Part shown: piece after piece, positions 52,384-61,219 of the stretch | Position numbering within the stretch: position 1 is the stretch's first letter | How the letters are laid out: each line of letters starts with the position of its first letter | From: Pirellulales bacterium | Lineage (GTDB): Bacteria > Planctomycetota > Planctomycetia > Pirellulales > Thermoguttaceae | Assembly (NCBI GenBank): GCA_016931995.1 | Contig: JAFGDS010000042.1 | Span: 62,001-126,000 of the forward strand | Direction: 5' to 3' | Length of the DNA stretch: 64,000 nt | Notes under the pieces: generated by a model | Seen by the model: only the letters and a program-made list of their open reading frames with translations | Told to the model about the DNA's origin: nothing | Database searches by the model: none | Made by a program: the position numbers and the translations under genes

Positions 52384-53709
52384 CTAACTTCTGCGGCGGC
52401 GTGCCGCCAACGCGACCAGGACCGCGGCGCCCAGCAGCGCGAGCGTCGACGGTTCGGGCACGGTGGCGGCCATTGGAAGGGTCCAGTTGGCCGCCAGGAT
52501 GGCGAGGTCCAGATCGTCGACGCTCCCATCGTCGTTGAAATCGCCGACGCTCCAACTCACGCCCTCCGATTGCAACCAGTGGGCGGCCAGCAGCGCGGCG
52601 TCGTCCTTATCCACGGTGCCGTCGCGGTTGGCGTCGCCGGGCTGGGGCTCGGTCTCCGTGGTGCCGAAGAACTGGATCTCGGCAATCTGCATCGAATCGC
52701 AGTCGCCGGCCGTCGCGTCCCGCACGGTGGGGAAGACCATCTTGTACGAGGTGTAGCCCGCGGCGTTCTCGACGGCCACTTCCGACCCAAGCGTTTGGCG
52801 TTCGATTGGCAGCGTCACGTCGCCGGAATCGATCAAGATCCAGTTCTCCGCCATGCCATCGCTATTGTCCACGCTCGTGATGGAATCGTTCGTGCCGTAG
52901 AGTTCCCACGTGGCCGGGTCGCGCGATTCGGAGTCGTTGGCCGTGGTGATCTGGAAGCCCGTGAGGGTCGACATGCCCAACGAGGGCGTGACGATGAAAC
53001 CGGAGCCCTCGCGTCCGAAGTTGAGGTACTTCGTCGTCACGATGTTGTCGATGGCCATGGGCGGCGTTTCGACGTCGGGATACCCGCTCCCAAACAGATC
53101 GACGTCGATCGCCAGGACCGTATCCAAGACGGATTGAAGCATGCCGCCCATGTTATCGTAGAAGATGACGTCCGAGATCTGCATCGAGTTGGCCAACGCC
53201 GCGTCCCTCACGGTGGGAAAGACCATCTTGTAGGCCGAGTACGTATCGGTGTTGCTCACGGCGATGGGGTCGGCATACCATTCGCGGAGTTCCGGCAGGT
53301 TCATGTCGCCCGAGCCCAAAAGCGTCCAGTTCTCGGCGTCGCCCAGGCTGTGATTGGCGCTGGTGATGGCGTCGTTCGTGCCGTAGAGCACCCAGGAAGT
53401 CGGGTCGCGTTCCGGGGCGTCGTTGGCCGTGGCGATCTGGAAGCTTTGCACCGCCGCGGCCCCGTAGGCAAACTCGATGATGAATCCGGAGTTCTCCTCG
53501 GCGAAATTCAGATACTTCGTGTTCGTGGCGCCGTCGACGAGATTCTCCGGTCCCTCGGCCGCTGGCGACGAACTCGTTGACCGGAAAACGGCATCGACGG
53601 CGATGATCGGGTCGCCGGGCGTCAGCAGGGTAACGCCCGCCCCCTGCGATGCAAGCAGTAGAACGACAGAAACCCCCAAGAGCAGACACACTCTAGCACG
53701 CTGGTCCAT
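52384..53709 (-). CDS. PEP-CTERM exported protein with two discoidin-like repeats and a dockerin pair
   Basis: Like its neighbour, the protein has a signal peptide (VCLLLGVSVVLLLASQGAGV), two modules of the same type (TKYLNFAEENSGFIIEFAYG; TKYLNFGREGSGFIVTPSLG) and a PEP-CTERM tail (VPEPSTLALLGAAVLVALAA). It adds a dockerin-type calcium-loop pair (GDANRDGTVDKDDAALLAAH; GDFNDDGSVDDLDLAILAAN) before the tail. Dockerins can bind cohesins, but no cohesin is apparent here. The start ATG at 53709 has AAGGTGC upstream; another in-frame ATG lies 6 codons earlier. Confidence 0.8.
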   Translation of the reverse strand: MDQRARVCLLLGVSVVLLLASQGAGVTLLTPGDPIIAVDAVFRSTSSSPAAEGPENLVDGATNTKYLNFAEENSGFIIEFAYGAAAVQSFQIATANDAPERDPTSWVLYGTNDAITSANHSLGDAENWTLLGSGDMNLPELREWYADPIAVSNTDTYSAYKMVFPTVRDAALANSMQISDVIFYDNMGGMLQSVLDTVLAIDVDLFGSGYPDVETPPMAIDNIVTTKYLNFGREGSGFIVTPSLGMSTLTGFQITTANDSESRDPATWELYGTNDSITSVDNSDGMAENWILIDSGDVTLPIERQTLGSEVAVENAAGYTSYKMVFPTVRDATAGDCDSMQIAEIQFFGTTETEPQPGDANRDGTVDKDDAALLAAHWLQSEGVSWSVGDFNDDGSVDDLDLAILAANWTLPMAATVPEPSTLALLGAAVLVALAARRRRS

Positions 53710-54226
53710 AATGCACCTTCCACGCAAGCAAGAGAGGACAATGATCCACGCCCCGCAGCCTCACACTGATTCCGGGATCCCCGACGTGAAATCGGGAACT
53801 CAACACATGAAGCGGCACGCCGGCGCCACGGCAATACCCACGCCAGGCGGTTGACTAGCCTCGTGCCGCCTGCGTCTTCCCCGGACCGATGATCCCCGGC
53901 AAGGTCGTCGCTTGCCAGGGCAAATGCATAATTTAGCCAAAGGTAGGGACGTTGACCAGCAATTTTCCTGGCAAACGCCACGGATTTTTAGGGAAGACAC
54001 CCGGCAGACCAGGGCGTTTCGGGGCGGATTCCCCAATGATGGGGGGATTAGTCGTCGAGGAAATCCTCCAAAAGAATCATGTTGCACACCACTAAAGCGG
54101 CGGGGTTGAGGGGCCTGCTGTGATCGGATCGATGGACGAATAGGCACGCCATCGGGACGGGGTTCCACCGTGAACGGGGTGTTCGCCTCGTCGACCGACG
54201 GAACTCCGACTGGTGGGCTGGGGCAG
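53710..54226. other. Intergenic region, putative promoter area
   Basis: This gap of about 500 bases lies between the PEP-CTERM gene and the acetyltransferase gene, both on the minus strand. It has an A/T-richer patch around 53920-53970 and the palindrome TTGCCAGGGCAA (53912-53923), possibly part of a regulatory site for the PEP-CTERM gene. No gene was found. Confidence 0.45.
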
Positions 54227-55561
54227 TCAGGTCGGAAGATCGTCGAGCGGAGGGCGCCACCAGGGGCTGCGGGGAAAGAGGGCGGAACCGAGGCGGCTGG
54301 CCAGTGCGGTCGAGACGGCCAGCCGGCCGCTGGCCAGCGCTTCGTCCCAGTCGAGCTGGCCCAACACCAGGCGCGTGAAATCCGCCACGTTCAGGCGCAA
54401 GGAGCTGCGTCCGATCCGCCCGGCGAGGACGTCCATCGCGTCGTGCCGCCTTGCGAGGAGGAACTTGCGGCGGTCGACCGTCAGGCCCAACTCGAAGCTC
54501 CGCGGCAGTCCGGCGGCGACGGCCCTCTCGACCAGGACGGGCGCAAGCCGCCGCAGCAAACGCATGGGAGCCAAGAGCCGAGCCATGAGCACTTCGCCCC
54601 GATCGGGCTCCACGACGGCCTCGCGACCTCCGGCCCGGCCGAACAGCCCGTGCAACCGGTGGCCGTCCGGCGCGTGCAACGTGATCCAATGGCGGTCGGC
54701 CTCGATCGCGTCGCGGCACGCTCGAACCAAGAGGTGCCCGGCGACGGCCGGACAGTCTGGCGCGGTCAAGAGCTCGAGAATGCGTTCCCCCCGCGTCACG
54801 GCGTAGCCGACGATGGGCGTGAGCGTCTCCTCCAGTTCGAGCAGGTCGGGGCCGTTCAGGGCGACGTAGATCTGGTCGTATGCGTGGCGCCGGATGAGCC
54901 ACTGCCAATACGCCTCGGTTCGTTCCAGCGGCCCGCACGTGCCCGAAAGGTTTTCGCGATAGATTCGCGCCAAAGCGGGCAGCTCCATCCGCCGCCAACA
55001 GCGGACGCTCAATCGCGAGCGGCGCCGGCGCAACGGCGCGCGGCATCGCAACATCTCCGAGAGGATCGCGCGGGCCGGGGCCTGCGAGCGCGGGTCGCCC
55101 CCGCAAAGGGCCCAGCCGGTTCGGCGGAAAAAGTGCGGGATTCGGGTCCGCAGGAGACCCACCAGCGCGCCCTGGGCGGTCGCGTGGCATTCCGCCGCGC
55201 GGAGCAGGCGGCTACCGCGGCCTTGGCCCTGAAAGCCGGGCAGAATACCCAGCCAATGGATGCCGGCCGAGGGGATCGCCACCGGACCGAGCTGCATGAC
55301 CCGCCGCGTCGTGTGCACGTGGCCCACGATTTGCGTGGGCGCCTTGAACAGGAGCCGGTCGTGAGGTTCGAAGAACGGGTCCTCCTTGGCCAAGCGGTAC
55401 TCCGTCGGCACGGGCCGCCCAAACACCTCGGTGAGGAAGTACTGAATGGCCGGAAAGTCGGCCGCCGAAGCCGCGACGAGCCGAAGCGGATCGGGCGGGC
55501 CGGGACGCTGGGAGGACGGCGTCGAACGATCCGGCCGCGACGAAAAGAGGTTGGCGCTCAT
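54227..55561 (-). CDS. Eis-like GNAT acetyltransferase with sterol-carrier-like C-terminus
   Basis: The N-terminal domain has the GNAT acetyl-CoA loop (IHWLGILPGFQGQGRGSRLL) and a second GNAT-like half, as in Eis proteins that acetylate many amines. The C-terminal 100 residues (SFELGLTVDRRKFLLARRHD, SLRLNVADFTRLVLGQLDWD) match the SCP2-like domain that closes Eis proteins. The 444-residue length is typical. Substrate unknown. It starts with ATG at 55561 (AAGGATGTACGCCC upstream). It is cytoplasmic. Confidence 0.78.
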   Translation of the reverse strand: MSANLFSSRPDRSTPSSQRPGPPDPLRLVAASAADFPAIQYFLTEVFGRPVPTEYRLAKEDPFFEPHDRLLFKAPTQIVGHVHTTRRVMQLGPVAIPSAGIHWLGILPGFQGQGRGSRLLRAAECHATAQGALVGLLRTRIPHFFRRTGWALCGGDPRSQAPARAILSEMLRCRAPLRRRRSRLSVRCWRRMELPALARIYRENLSGTCGPLERTEAYWQWLIRRHAYDQIYVALNGPDLLELEETLTPIVGYAVTRGERILELLTAPDCPAVAGHLLVRACRDAIEADRHWITLHAPDGHRLHGLFGRAGGREAVVEPDRGEVLMARLLAPMRLLRRLAPVLVERAVAAGLPRSFELGLTVDRRKFLLARRHDAMDVLAGRIGRSSLRLNVADFTRLVLGQLDWDEALASGRLAVSTALASRLGSALFPRSPWWRPPLDDLPT

Positions 55562-55731
55562 GGGCGTACATCCTTTATCCCCGAGCACAAGATGCCGGAA
55601 TCCCAGGGCGTCATGGCCCGCCACGATCCCGGCAATCTAACTCCATTTGCGCTAATGAGAACGTATTGCTCGCGATTTGCCTAGCGTTTGCCACAAGAAA
55701 AAACGGCAAAAAAGGACTGCGTCGATCCCGC

Positions 55732-57357
55732 TCACCCAACAGGGTAGGATCGGGGCAACAAGCCGAACAGCGCCGTCTTGAGCATTTCGGCGGGGAAGAG
55801 GCAGGCCGCGTGCTCGCGCCCGTTGAGAATGGCCGCCGCCCGGGCGGCTCGTTCCGATTGCTCTTGCTGATCGAGGAGTCGCTGTCGGTGTTCGGCGACC
55901 CAGGGCTGGAGAGCCGCATTGATCCACCTGATCCGCTCGTGGCGCAAGGCCGCGTTTTGCGGCGTTCGGGGCGTCGCGATCCATCGCGCCTTGTCGGCGG
56001 CCAGCGCGGCCGGCTCGGCGTCGCGATTCGTCAAGAATCGTTCAGAATGGAACAAAAGCTGACGCAGCCGGTTGCGGATCTCCGCCGTTGGCGGCATTGC
56101 CGCGGCGGGATGATCGACCAGAGGCAAACGCAGCGTCGCCGAGAGGGTGAGAAACCCGGGCGGCTGGAGTCCGAAAAAACGCTCGACCAGCGCGTCGCCC
56201 ACCCGGTCGTACTTGGCCCCGCCAAGGCCGTGAATGAACAGGTCGCTCAGGACGAGTCGCGCCCAAAGGGTGGTCGTCAGCGTGCGGGGACGGATCTTCA
56301 CGCCCGACGAAGCCACGTCCAGAAGCTGGGCAACGGCTCGCCGGGCGTCGCTCTCGGGCCCCAAGGTCAACTCGGCGCGCCATTGCCCGCGGTCGGACAG
56401 CTCGACGCATCCGGCGCGGGCGCGGGCCCAAAGCGGACGCCGCCGCGGGTCCGCCGCGGTCCAAACCCAAAAGGGCGCTTCGAGCCAGTCGTCCTTGACG
56501 GCCAGATTGGGCACGGGATGCGCGGCGCTGCGGACATGATGGATCTTACGGTGGGCCGCGATCGCGTCGTTGTACGCGGCGTGGAACCGCGGCAACCGCG
56601 CCACTAGGTGCGCGACGAACCAGGCGAACGGTTCGCCCGAACAAACGCGGCCCAGCGGCGCTTCGAGCGTGGCCAGGCCCCACTGGCCTTCAAGCGCGTT
56701 CCGCGCCTCGGCCAGGGCCGCGCCCAGACGGCCCGTTCGCTGGCCGGCTCGCCGGGCCAGCGCCCAGAAGTCCTCGACCATCGAATCGGGAACGAGCGGC
56801 CGGATCTGTTGGGCCGCGCGACGGCCGAACTCCGAAAACCGCGCGGCATCCTCGATCCGCCGCTCTTCATACGGCACGACTGGGTCGGGCTGGTCCAACT
56901 CGATCGCGGCCACCTCGGGCTGGCGGATCGTTCCCCCTAGCACGCGAATCGACGTCCGCTTGACCGTGTCGTTGTCCACCAGGAAGTTGATGGCCACCGC
57001 CCCGTGCCGCCGGGCGAGCCGGTCCAGCGCGAAATTTTTGAACCACACGCCCGGATGCACCAACTCCGGTTGATGCCCGGCGAGGAAGATCGCGCTGCCC
57101 GGCACCGCGGGCGCGGCGTCCACGTCGCGGTAGGCCGAGGTCCACCGCCGGGCTTCGTTGAGGAGCTCCTCGCGGGCTTGCCGGGTGAGGGAATCCAACG
57201 CGCGGCCCTGGAAGTCGTAGTCCCACGACCGACGATGGCGCAAGTTCGCCGCGACCAGTTCCGGCACGTCATCCCAACCCGGCACGACGAGGGCCGAGCC
57301 GTCTTCGGCCGGCGCGCGAAGAGAGCCGACTTGTCCAGCCGCGGACGCTTCGTTCAT
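55732..57357 (-). CDS. Conserved protein with BshC-like motif (541 aa)
   Basis: The most telling segment is IFLAGHQPELVHPGVWFKNF, near residue 95, which resembles the substrate-binding start of BshC, the bacillithiol cysteine-adding enzyme, though overall match is uncertain. Other conserved-looking blocks are AINFLVDNDTVKRTSIRVLG and LFIHGLGGAKYDRVGDALVE. Its start codon overlaps the stop of the upstream glycosyltransferase gene (ATGA at 57354-57357), so both are translated together. Function is open: a thiol or sugar conjugation role is only a guess from the motif and coupling. Confidence 0.6.
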   Translation of the reverse strand: MNEASAAGQVGSLRAPAEDGSALVVPGWDDVPELVAANLRHRRSWDYDFQGRALDSLTRQAREELLNEARRWTSAYRDVDAAPAVPGSAIFLAGHQPELVHPGVWFKNFALDRLARRHGAVAINFLVDNDTVKRTSIRVLGGTIRQPEVAAIELDQPDPVVPYEERRIEDAARFSEFGRRAAQQIRPLVPDSMVEDFWALARRAGQRTGRLGAALAEARNALEGQWGLATLEAPLGRVCSGEPFAWFVAHLVARLPRFHAAYNDAIAAHRKIHHVRSAAHPVPNLAVKDDWLEAPFWVWTAADPRRRPLWARARAGCVELSDRGQWRAELTLGPESDARRAVAQLLDVASSGVKIRPRTLTTTLWARLVLSDLFIHGLGGAKYDRVGDALVERFFGLQPPGFLTLSATLRLPLVDHPAAAMPPTAEIRNRLRQLLFHSERFLTNRDAEPAALAADKARWIATPRTPQNAALRHERIRWINAALQPWVAEHRQRLLDQQEQSERAARAAAILNGREHAACLFPAEMLKTALFGLLPRSYPVG

Positions 57358-58103
57358 GCAACGCCCTCGGCACAAGGGCATCCGGCCAGTCCGCACGGCG
57401 CGACGGGGCACGTGGCGACGAGGCTGCGCCGGAGCACGTCTTCGTAAACCGCCTGGCGCGTGGCCGCGTCGTCCAGCGCGCCGCCAAACGACCGGCGCGG
57501 GTCGAGATACACCAGCGGTACCGGCTCCTCGACGATCCGCAGCCCCATCCGCGCCGCCTGCGCCCAAAACTCCAGCGGCATGGCATAGCCCGTCTCGGTC
57601 CAACGCAGCGCGTCGAGAAACCACGTCCGGTACGCCTTGAATCCGCAGAAGGCGTCGGTGATGCCCAGCCCCAGGCGGCGGTTGATCCACCGCGTGATAT
57701 GTTGATTGACGCGGCGGCGATCCTTGGGCGGTTGGCTGTCGCCAGGGAACCGCTTGCGATACCGGCTGCCCGACACGACATCCGCGTCCGCCAGGGCCTC
57801 GACGAAGCGGGGGATCCTCTGCGGCTCATGCTGTCCGTCGCAGTCGATCGTGACCAAAACGTCGTAGCCGGCGTCGACGGCGTGGCGGAAGGCGGTCCGC
57901 AGGGCGGCTCCGTAGCCTCGGTTGCGGCGGTGCGCGAGGACGCGGACGTCGCCGCGCCGGGCCAGGAGGTCGGCCGTGCCGTCGGTCGAGCCGTCATCCA
58001 CCACGAGCACGTCGCGGCAATACCGCAACGCGAGATCGAGAACCCCCCCGACGTGGGCCACCTCGTTAAACACCGGCAAGGCTGTCAACACGCGCTCGGC
58101 CAT
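57354..58103 (-). CDS. Family-2 glycosyltransferase
   Basis: The 249-residue enzyme has the GT2 core: VLTALPVFNEVAHVGGVLDL, VVDDGSTDGTADLL (near 36-43), NRGYGAALRTAFRHAVD, VTIDCDGQHEPQ (the DxD-like metal site, near 88), and SGSRYRKRF, as in dolichyl-phosphate mannosyltransferase-type enzymes. It would move a sugar from a nucleotide donor to a lipid or protein acceptor. A C-terminal Cys-rich tail (CPVAPCGLAGCPCAEG) is unusual. It is upstream of, and coupled by ATGA to, the BshC-like gene. Confidence 0.88.
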   Translation of the reverse strand: MAERVLTALPVFNEVAHVGGVLDLALRYCRDVLVVDDGSTDGTADLLARRGDVRVLAHRRNRGYGAALRTAFRHAVDAGYDVLVTIDCDGQHEPQRIPRFVEALADADVVSGSRYRKRFPGDSQPPKDRRRVNQHITRWINRRLGLGITDAFCGFKAYRTWFLDALRWTETGYAMPLEFWAQAARMGLRIVEEPVPLVYLDPRRSFGGALDDAATRQAVYEDVLRRSLVATCPVAPCGLAGCPCAEGVA

Positions 58104-58162
58104 GCCCCCATTATAGCGCCCCGGACAAACCGAGAGAAGCGACGGGCGGCATCGCGTGCGGG

Positions 58163-58290
58163 CGCCACTGCCGGCTCGTCCGGCAGTGCGCCTTAGCTGA
58201 GTGCCACTGGCTCCGCCAGTGCATATTGCGGCCGAGGTTTCTCCGGAAAACAGATCTCGTTGTCCGAAGGCACTGGCACTCTCGCGACGC
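58163..58290. repeat. Palindromic repeat cluster
   Basis: GCCACTGCCGGCTCGTCCGG (58163-58189) and GTGCCACTGGCTCCGCCAGT (58201-58222) are palindrome-family units; a partial GCACTGGCAC lies near 58270. They separate the glycosyltransferase and methyltransferase genes. Confidence 0.75.
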
Positions 58291-58338
58291 CGGCGGCTGG
58301 CTTGTCCAGCGGCGGCGTACGGCGGCCGGATCCGGCTC

Positions 58339-59172
58339 TCATGGTTCTTCCGCGCGTTGGGCCTCGCCGGTCATGGGGACGAAGGCCACGCCGGTGATGG
58401 TGCGTCGGCGAACCTCGCCGTTTGCCTGCTTCTCGATCAACAGAAGCTCCTGAAAGAAGCCGCCGATGGGAATGACGAGCCGGCCGCCGGGAGCGAGCTG
58501 CTCCACGAGCGGCTCGGGGACGTGGTCCGGCGCGGCGGCCACGACGATCACGTCAAACGGCGCGTGCTCCGTCCAGCCCCGGTAGCCGTCCGCGTGGCGG
58601 ACGGTCACGTTGCGGTAGCCCAGCCCGGCAAGCCGCGACGAGGACTCTTCCACCAGCGGTCTTAGGATCTCGACGCTGTATACTTCCTTGCACAACTCGG
58701 CGAGAACGGCCGCCTGGTAGCCGCTGCCCGTGCCCACGTCCAGAGCCCGATCGTTCGCCTGGGGTCGGACGAGTTGCGTCATCAAGGCCACGATGTACGG
58801 CTGCGAGATGGTCTGCTCGTGACCGATGGGCAAAGGACGATCGGCGTAGGCCGCGTGGCGGTGCTCGGGCGGAACGAACTCGTGCCGGGGGACGTGGCCC
58901 ATCGCCTCCAACACCCGCGCATCGGTGATGTCGCGCCCAGCCAGATCGTGCGCGATCATGCGGCGCCGCGCCTCGGTCAGATCGGGCGGCTCGTCCGTCG
59001 GCGCGGTTTGGGCAGGGCCGCCGGGCGCGTCCGAGGGGCGTTCCGAAACGGCCTGTGGGGCGCGTCTTTGATCGGAGCATCCAAAGAACGGAGAGCCCAT
59101 CATGGCCATCGCTATTGAAAGGATTCCGGCTGCGGGAAGCAACGCGGCCAGCTTCGCGCGGCGCTTGCACAT
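58339..59172 (-). CDS. pcm: Exported (possible lipoprotein) protein-L-isoaspartate O-methyltransferase
   Basis: The methyltransferase core is clear: HEFVPPEHRHAAYADRPLPI, GHEQTISQPYIVALMTQLVR, the SAM loop LDVGTGSGYQAAVLAEL (near residue 145), GGRLVIPIGG. The enzyme methylates isoaspartyl residues in damaged proteins for repair. Unlike standard Pcm, the N-terminus has a signal-like segment (ALLPAAGILSIAMAMMGSPF) followed by FGC, a possible lipobox, and a Pro/Asp-rich linker, so this copy may be placed outside the cytoplasm. Whether SAM is available there is an open question. It starts at ATG 59172. Confidence 0.85.
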   Translation of the reverse strand: MCKRRAKLAALLPAAGILSIAMAMMGSPFFGCSDQRRAPQAVSERPSDAPGGPAQTAPTDEPPDLTEARRRMIAHDLAGRDITDARVLEAMGHVPRHEFVPPEHRHAAYADRPLPIGHEQTISQPYIVALMTQLVRPQANDRALDVGTGSGYQAAVLAELCKEVYSVEILRPLVEESSSRLAGLGYRNVTVRHADGYRGWTEHAPFDVIVVAAAPDHVPEPLVEQLAPGGRLVIPIGGFFQELLLIEKQANGEVRRRTITGVAFVPMTGEAQRAEEP

Positions 59173-59401
59173 GGCCGTACCCGAACCGCGGGGAACCTGT
59201 TTTGACGCCGACCTATTGTACTCCTTCCGACGCCATCCGAACAGGCGCCGCGCCCGTTTACGGACGTACCCGGCGATCGGGCCCCCGAGGAAGGGTTTGT
59301 TACGGCAAACGCCGGCGCCACGAGACGGAATTCGTGACGTAGACTTCAAATACGGGTTGTCGCGTTCGTAGCGACGAACACGCTCCAAGGGGGGATATTC
59401 C

Positions 59402-60730
59402 ATGTCGGGTCCGACGAAGATCGTTGGCGAGGGCCTGTTGGCCACGCTTCTGGCGGAGGAAAGTTTTCGGCCCGCCGTGCCCCAGTCGCTGGCCGAGACG
59501 GGGCTGACCACGTCGTTCGTCGAGACGCTCATCTGCAAGCACCTGGCCGTGGTGGGCACGTCCAGCGGCCGGTCGATCGCCGAGCGGATCTGCCTGCCCT
59601 TCGGCGTGCTCGAGAGCATCTTCCAATCGCTGCGAACCCGGCAAATCCTCGTCCACGCCGGCGCGGCCCCGGTGAACGATTACCACTACACGCTCACCGA
59701 GCAGGGCCGCGATCGCACGCAGGTCGCCAGCCGGGCGTGCGCCTACGTGGGCCCCGCGCCCGTGCCCCTGGTGGATTACGTCTTGAGCGTCGACGCCCAG
59801 ACCATCCGCGCCGAATCGCCCAAGCGCCAGCAACTGGCCAAGGCGTTCGCCGACATCTCGGTCGACACGAATTTGTTCGAGAGCCTGGGGCCGGCGGTGA
59901 ACTCCGGCGCGGGGTTGTTTCTCTACGGCGCGCCGGGCAACGGCAAGTCGACGCTCGCCCGGCGGATCACGAGTTGCTTCGGCCAGAACATCTGGGTGCC
60001 CCATGCCCTGATCGAGGACGGGCAAATCATCAAGCTCTATGACAACGCCTACCACACGGCGGTCGAGGAGGACGCGGACAGCCTGATCAAGGCGACCGAG
60101 CACGACCGCCGTTGGATCAAGATCCGCCGGCCCACCGTGGTGGTGGGCGGCGAGCTCACGCTCGACAGCCTCGAGATCCGCCACGATCCGACCAGCAACG
60201 TCGGCGAAGCCCCCCTTCAAATGAAGAGCAACTGCGGCTGCCTGCTGATCGATGACTTCGGCCGGCAGCGGGTCGAGCCAACGGCTCTATTGAACCGGTG
60301 GATCGTCCCGCTGGAAAACCGGCACGACTTCCTCACGCTATCCACGGGCAAGAAGTTCCAGGTGCCCTTCGAGCAGCTCATTATCTTTTCGACGAACCTG
60401 GAGCCGCGGGATCTGGTGGACGACGCCTTCCTGCGGCGGATTCCCTATAAGATCGAGATCTCCGATCCCACGGAGACGGAGTTCCACGAGCTGTTCAAGC
60501 TCTACGCGCAGACGTTTGGCTGCGAATACCGGCGCGAGGCCGTGGACTATTTGATTTCCACGCACTATCGCCCCCTGGGCCGGCCGATGCGCCGCTGCCA
60601 ACCCCGCGATCTGTTGAGCCAGATCCTCAACTACTGCACGTACAACGACGTGCCGATGGAGATGCGGCCCGACCACTTCGACCGCGTCGTGAAGAGCTAC
60701 TTCACGGCGGTGTTCAAGGAGCAGCCCTAG
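59402..60730 (+). CDS. AAA-type ATPase, planctomycete type
   Basis: The Walker A motif GAPGNGKST (near residue 177) and Walker B motif LLIDDFGRQ (near 281) are intact, and sensor-like STNLEPRDLVDDAFLRRIP follows. The first 150 residues have a winged-helix look (ICLPFGVLESIFQSLRTRQI) and could bind DNA or a partner. The overall pattern is like AAA proteins of unknown function common in planctomycetes. GGGGGGATATTCC before ATG supports the start. Its 3' end overlaps the convergent lipoprotein gene by 4 bases. Confidence 0.8.
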   Translation: MSGPTKIVGEGLLATLLAEESFRPAVPQSLAETGLTTSFVETLICKHLAVVGTSSGRSIAERICLPFGVLESIFQSLRTRQILVHAGAAPVNDYHYTLTEQGRDRTQVASRACAYVGPAPVPLVDYVLSVDAQTIRAESPKRQQLAKAFADISVDTNLFESLGPAVNSGAGLFLYGAPGNGKSTLARRITSCFGQNIWVPHALIEDGQIIKLYDNAYHTAVEEDADSLIKATEHDRRWIKIRRPTVVVGGELTLDSLEIRHDPTSNVGEAPLQMKSNCGCLLIDDFGRQRVEPTALLNRWIVPLENRHDFLTLSTGKKFQVPFEQLIIFSTNLEPRDLVDDAFLRRIPYKIEISDPTETEFHELFKLYAQTFGCEYRREAVDYLISTHYRPLGRPMRRCQPRDLLSQILNYCTYNDVPMEMRPDHFDRVVKSYFTAVFKEQP

Positions 60731-61197
60731 AGGAAATCGAAATTCGCCTCGTCGGTGCCGTCGGGAGGGACGACGAACGTGAGGCTGCCGTCGGATGCTC
60801 GCGGCGGCAGTGCGCTTTTCGGCGGCGGCCCGATCGCCTCGTCGCCGACCATGGGGCGCGAGTCCTTCACGCCCAATCGGATCGCGTGCTCACCCACCAC
60901 CGCGCCGTGGCGACCGTCGACCGCCGCGAGTTCAAAGCGGCCTTCCGCGTTGGTGACGCCGTAGGATCCGAATCCCGCCTCCCCCTTGCTGTCGGGCGGG
61001 GCCAACGGCTGGAAGGCGACGGTGACGTCGACCAACGGCTTTCCCGCGACGGTGACGCGTCCGGACACGGGCACGACGTCGTGCTTCGCACGGCCTCCGC
61101 ATCCGGCTGCCAGCCCCGCGGCCAGCACGACGCATGTGCCCCAGAACCGGACGAATCGTCGTCGCGACGTCCGTTGGCGCACGTCATGGGAAACCAT
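60727..61197 (-). CDS. Lipoprotein with carboxypeptidase-regulatory-like domain
   Basis: The signal peptide ends in a lipobox (LAAGLAAGCGG), so the protein is probably a lipid-anchored periplasmic or surface protein. The mature part is a short beta-sandwich-like module (PVSGRVTVAGKPLVDVTVAF; GSYGVTNAEGRFELAAVDG; VVGEHAIRLGV) seen in many small planctomycete lipoproteins that neighbour DUF1559 genes, as here (22 bases downstream of that gene). Function unknown; it could modulate the partner's assembly (inference). Confidence 0.8.
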   Translation of the reverse strand: MVSHDVRQRTSRRRFVRFWGTCVVLAAGLAAGCGGRAKHDVVPVSGRVTVAGKPLVDVTVAFQPLAPPDSKGEAGFGSYGVTNAEGRFELAAVDGRHGAVVGEHAIRLGVKDSRPMVGDEAIGPPPKSALPPRASDGSLTFVVPPDGTDEANFDFL

Positions 61198-61219
61198 ATT
61201 GTCACCTGTTTGTCATTGT

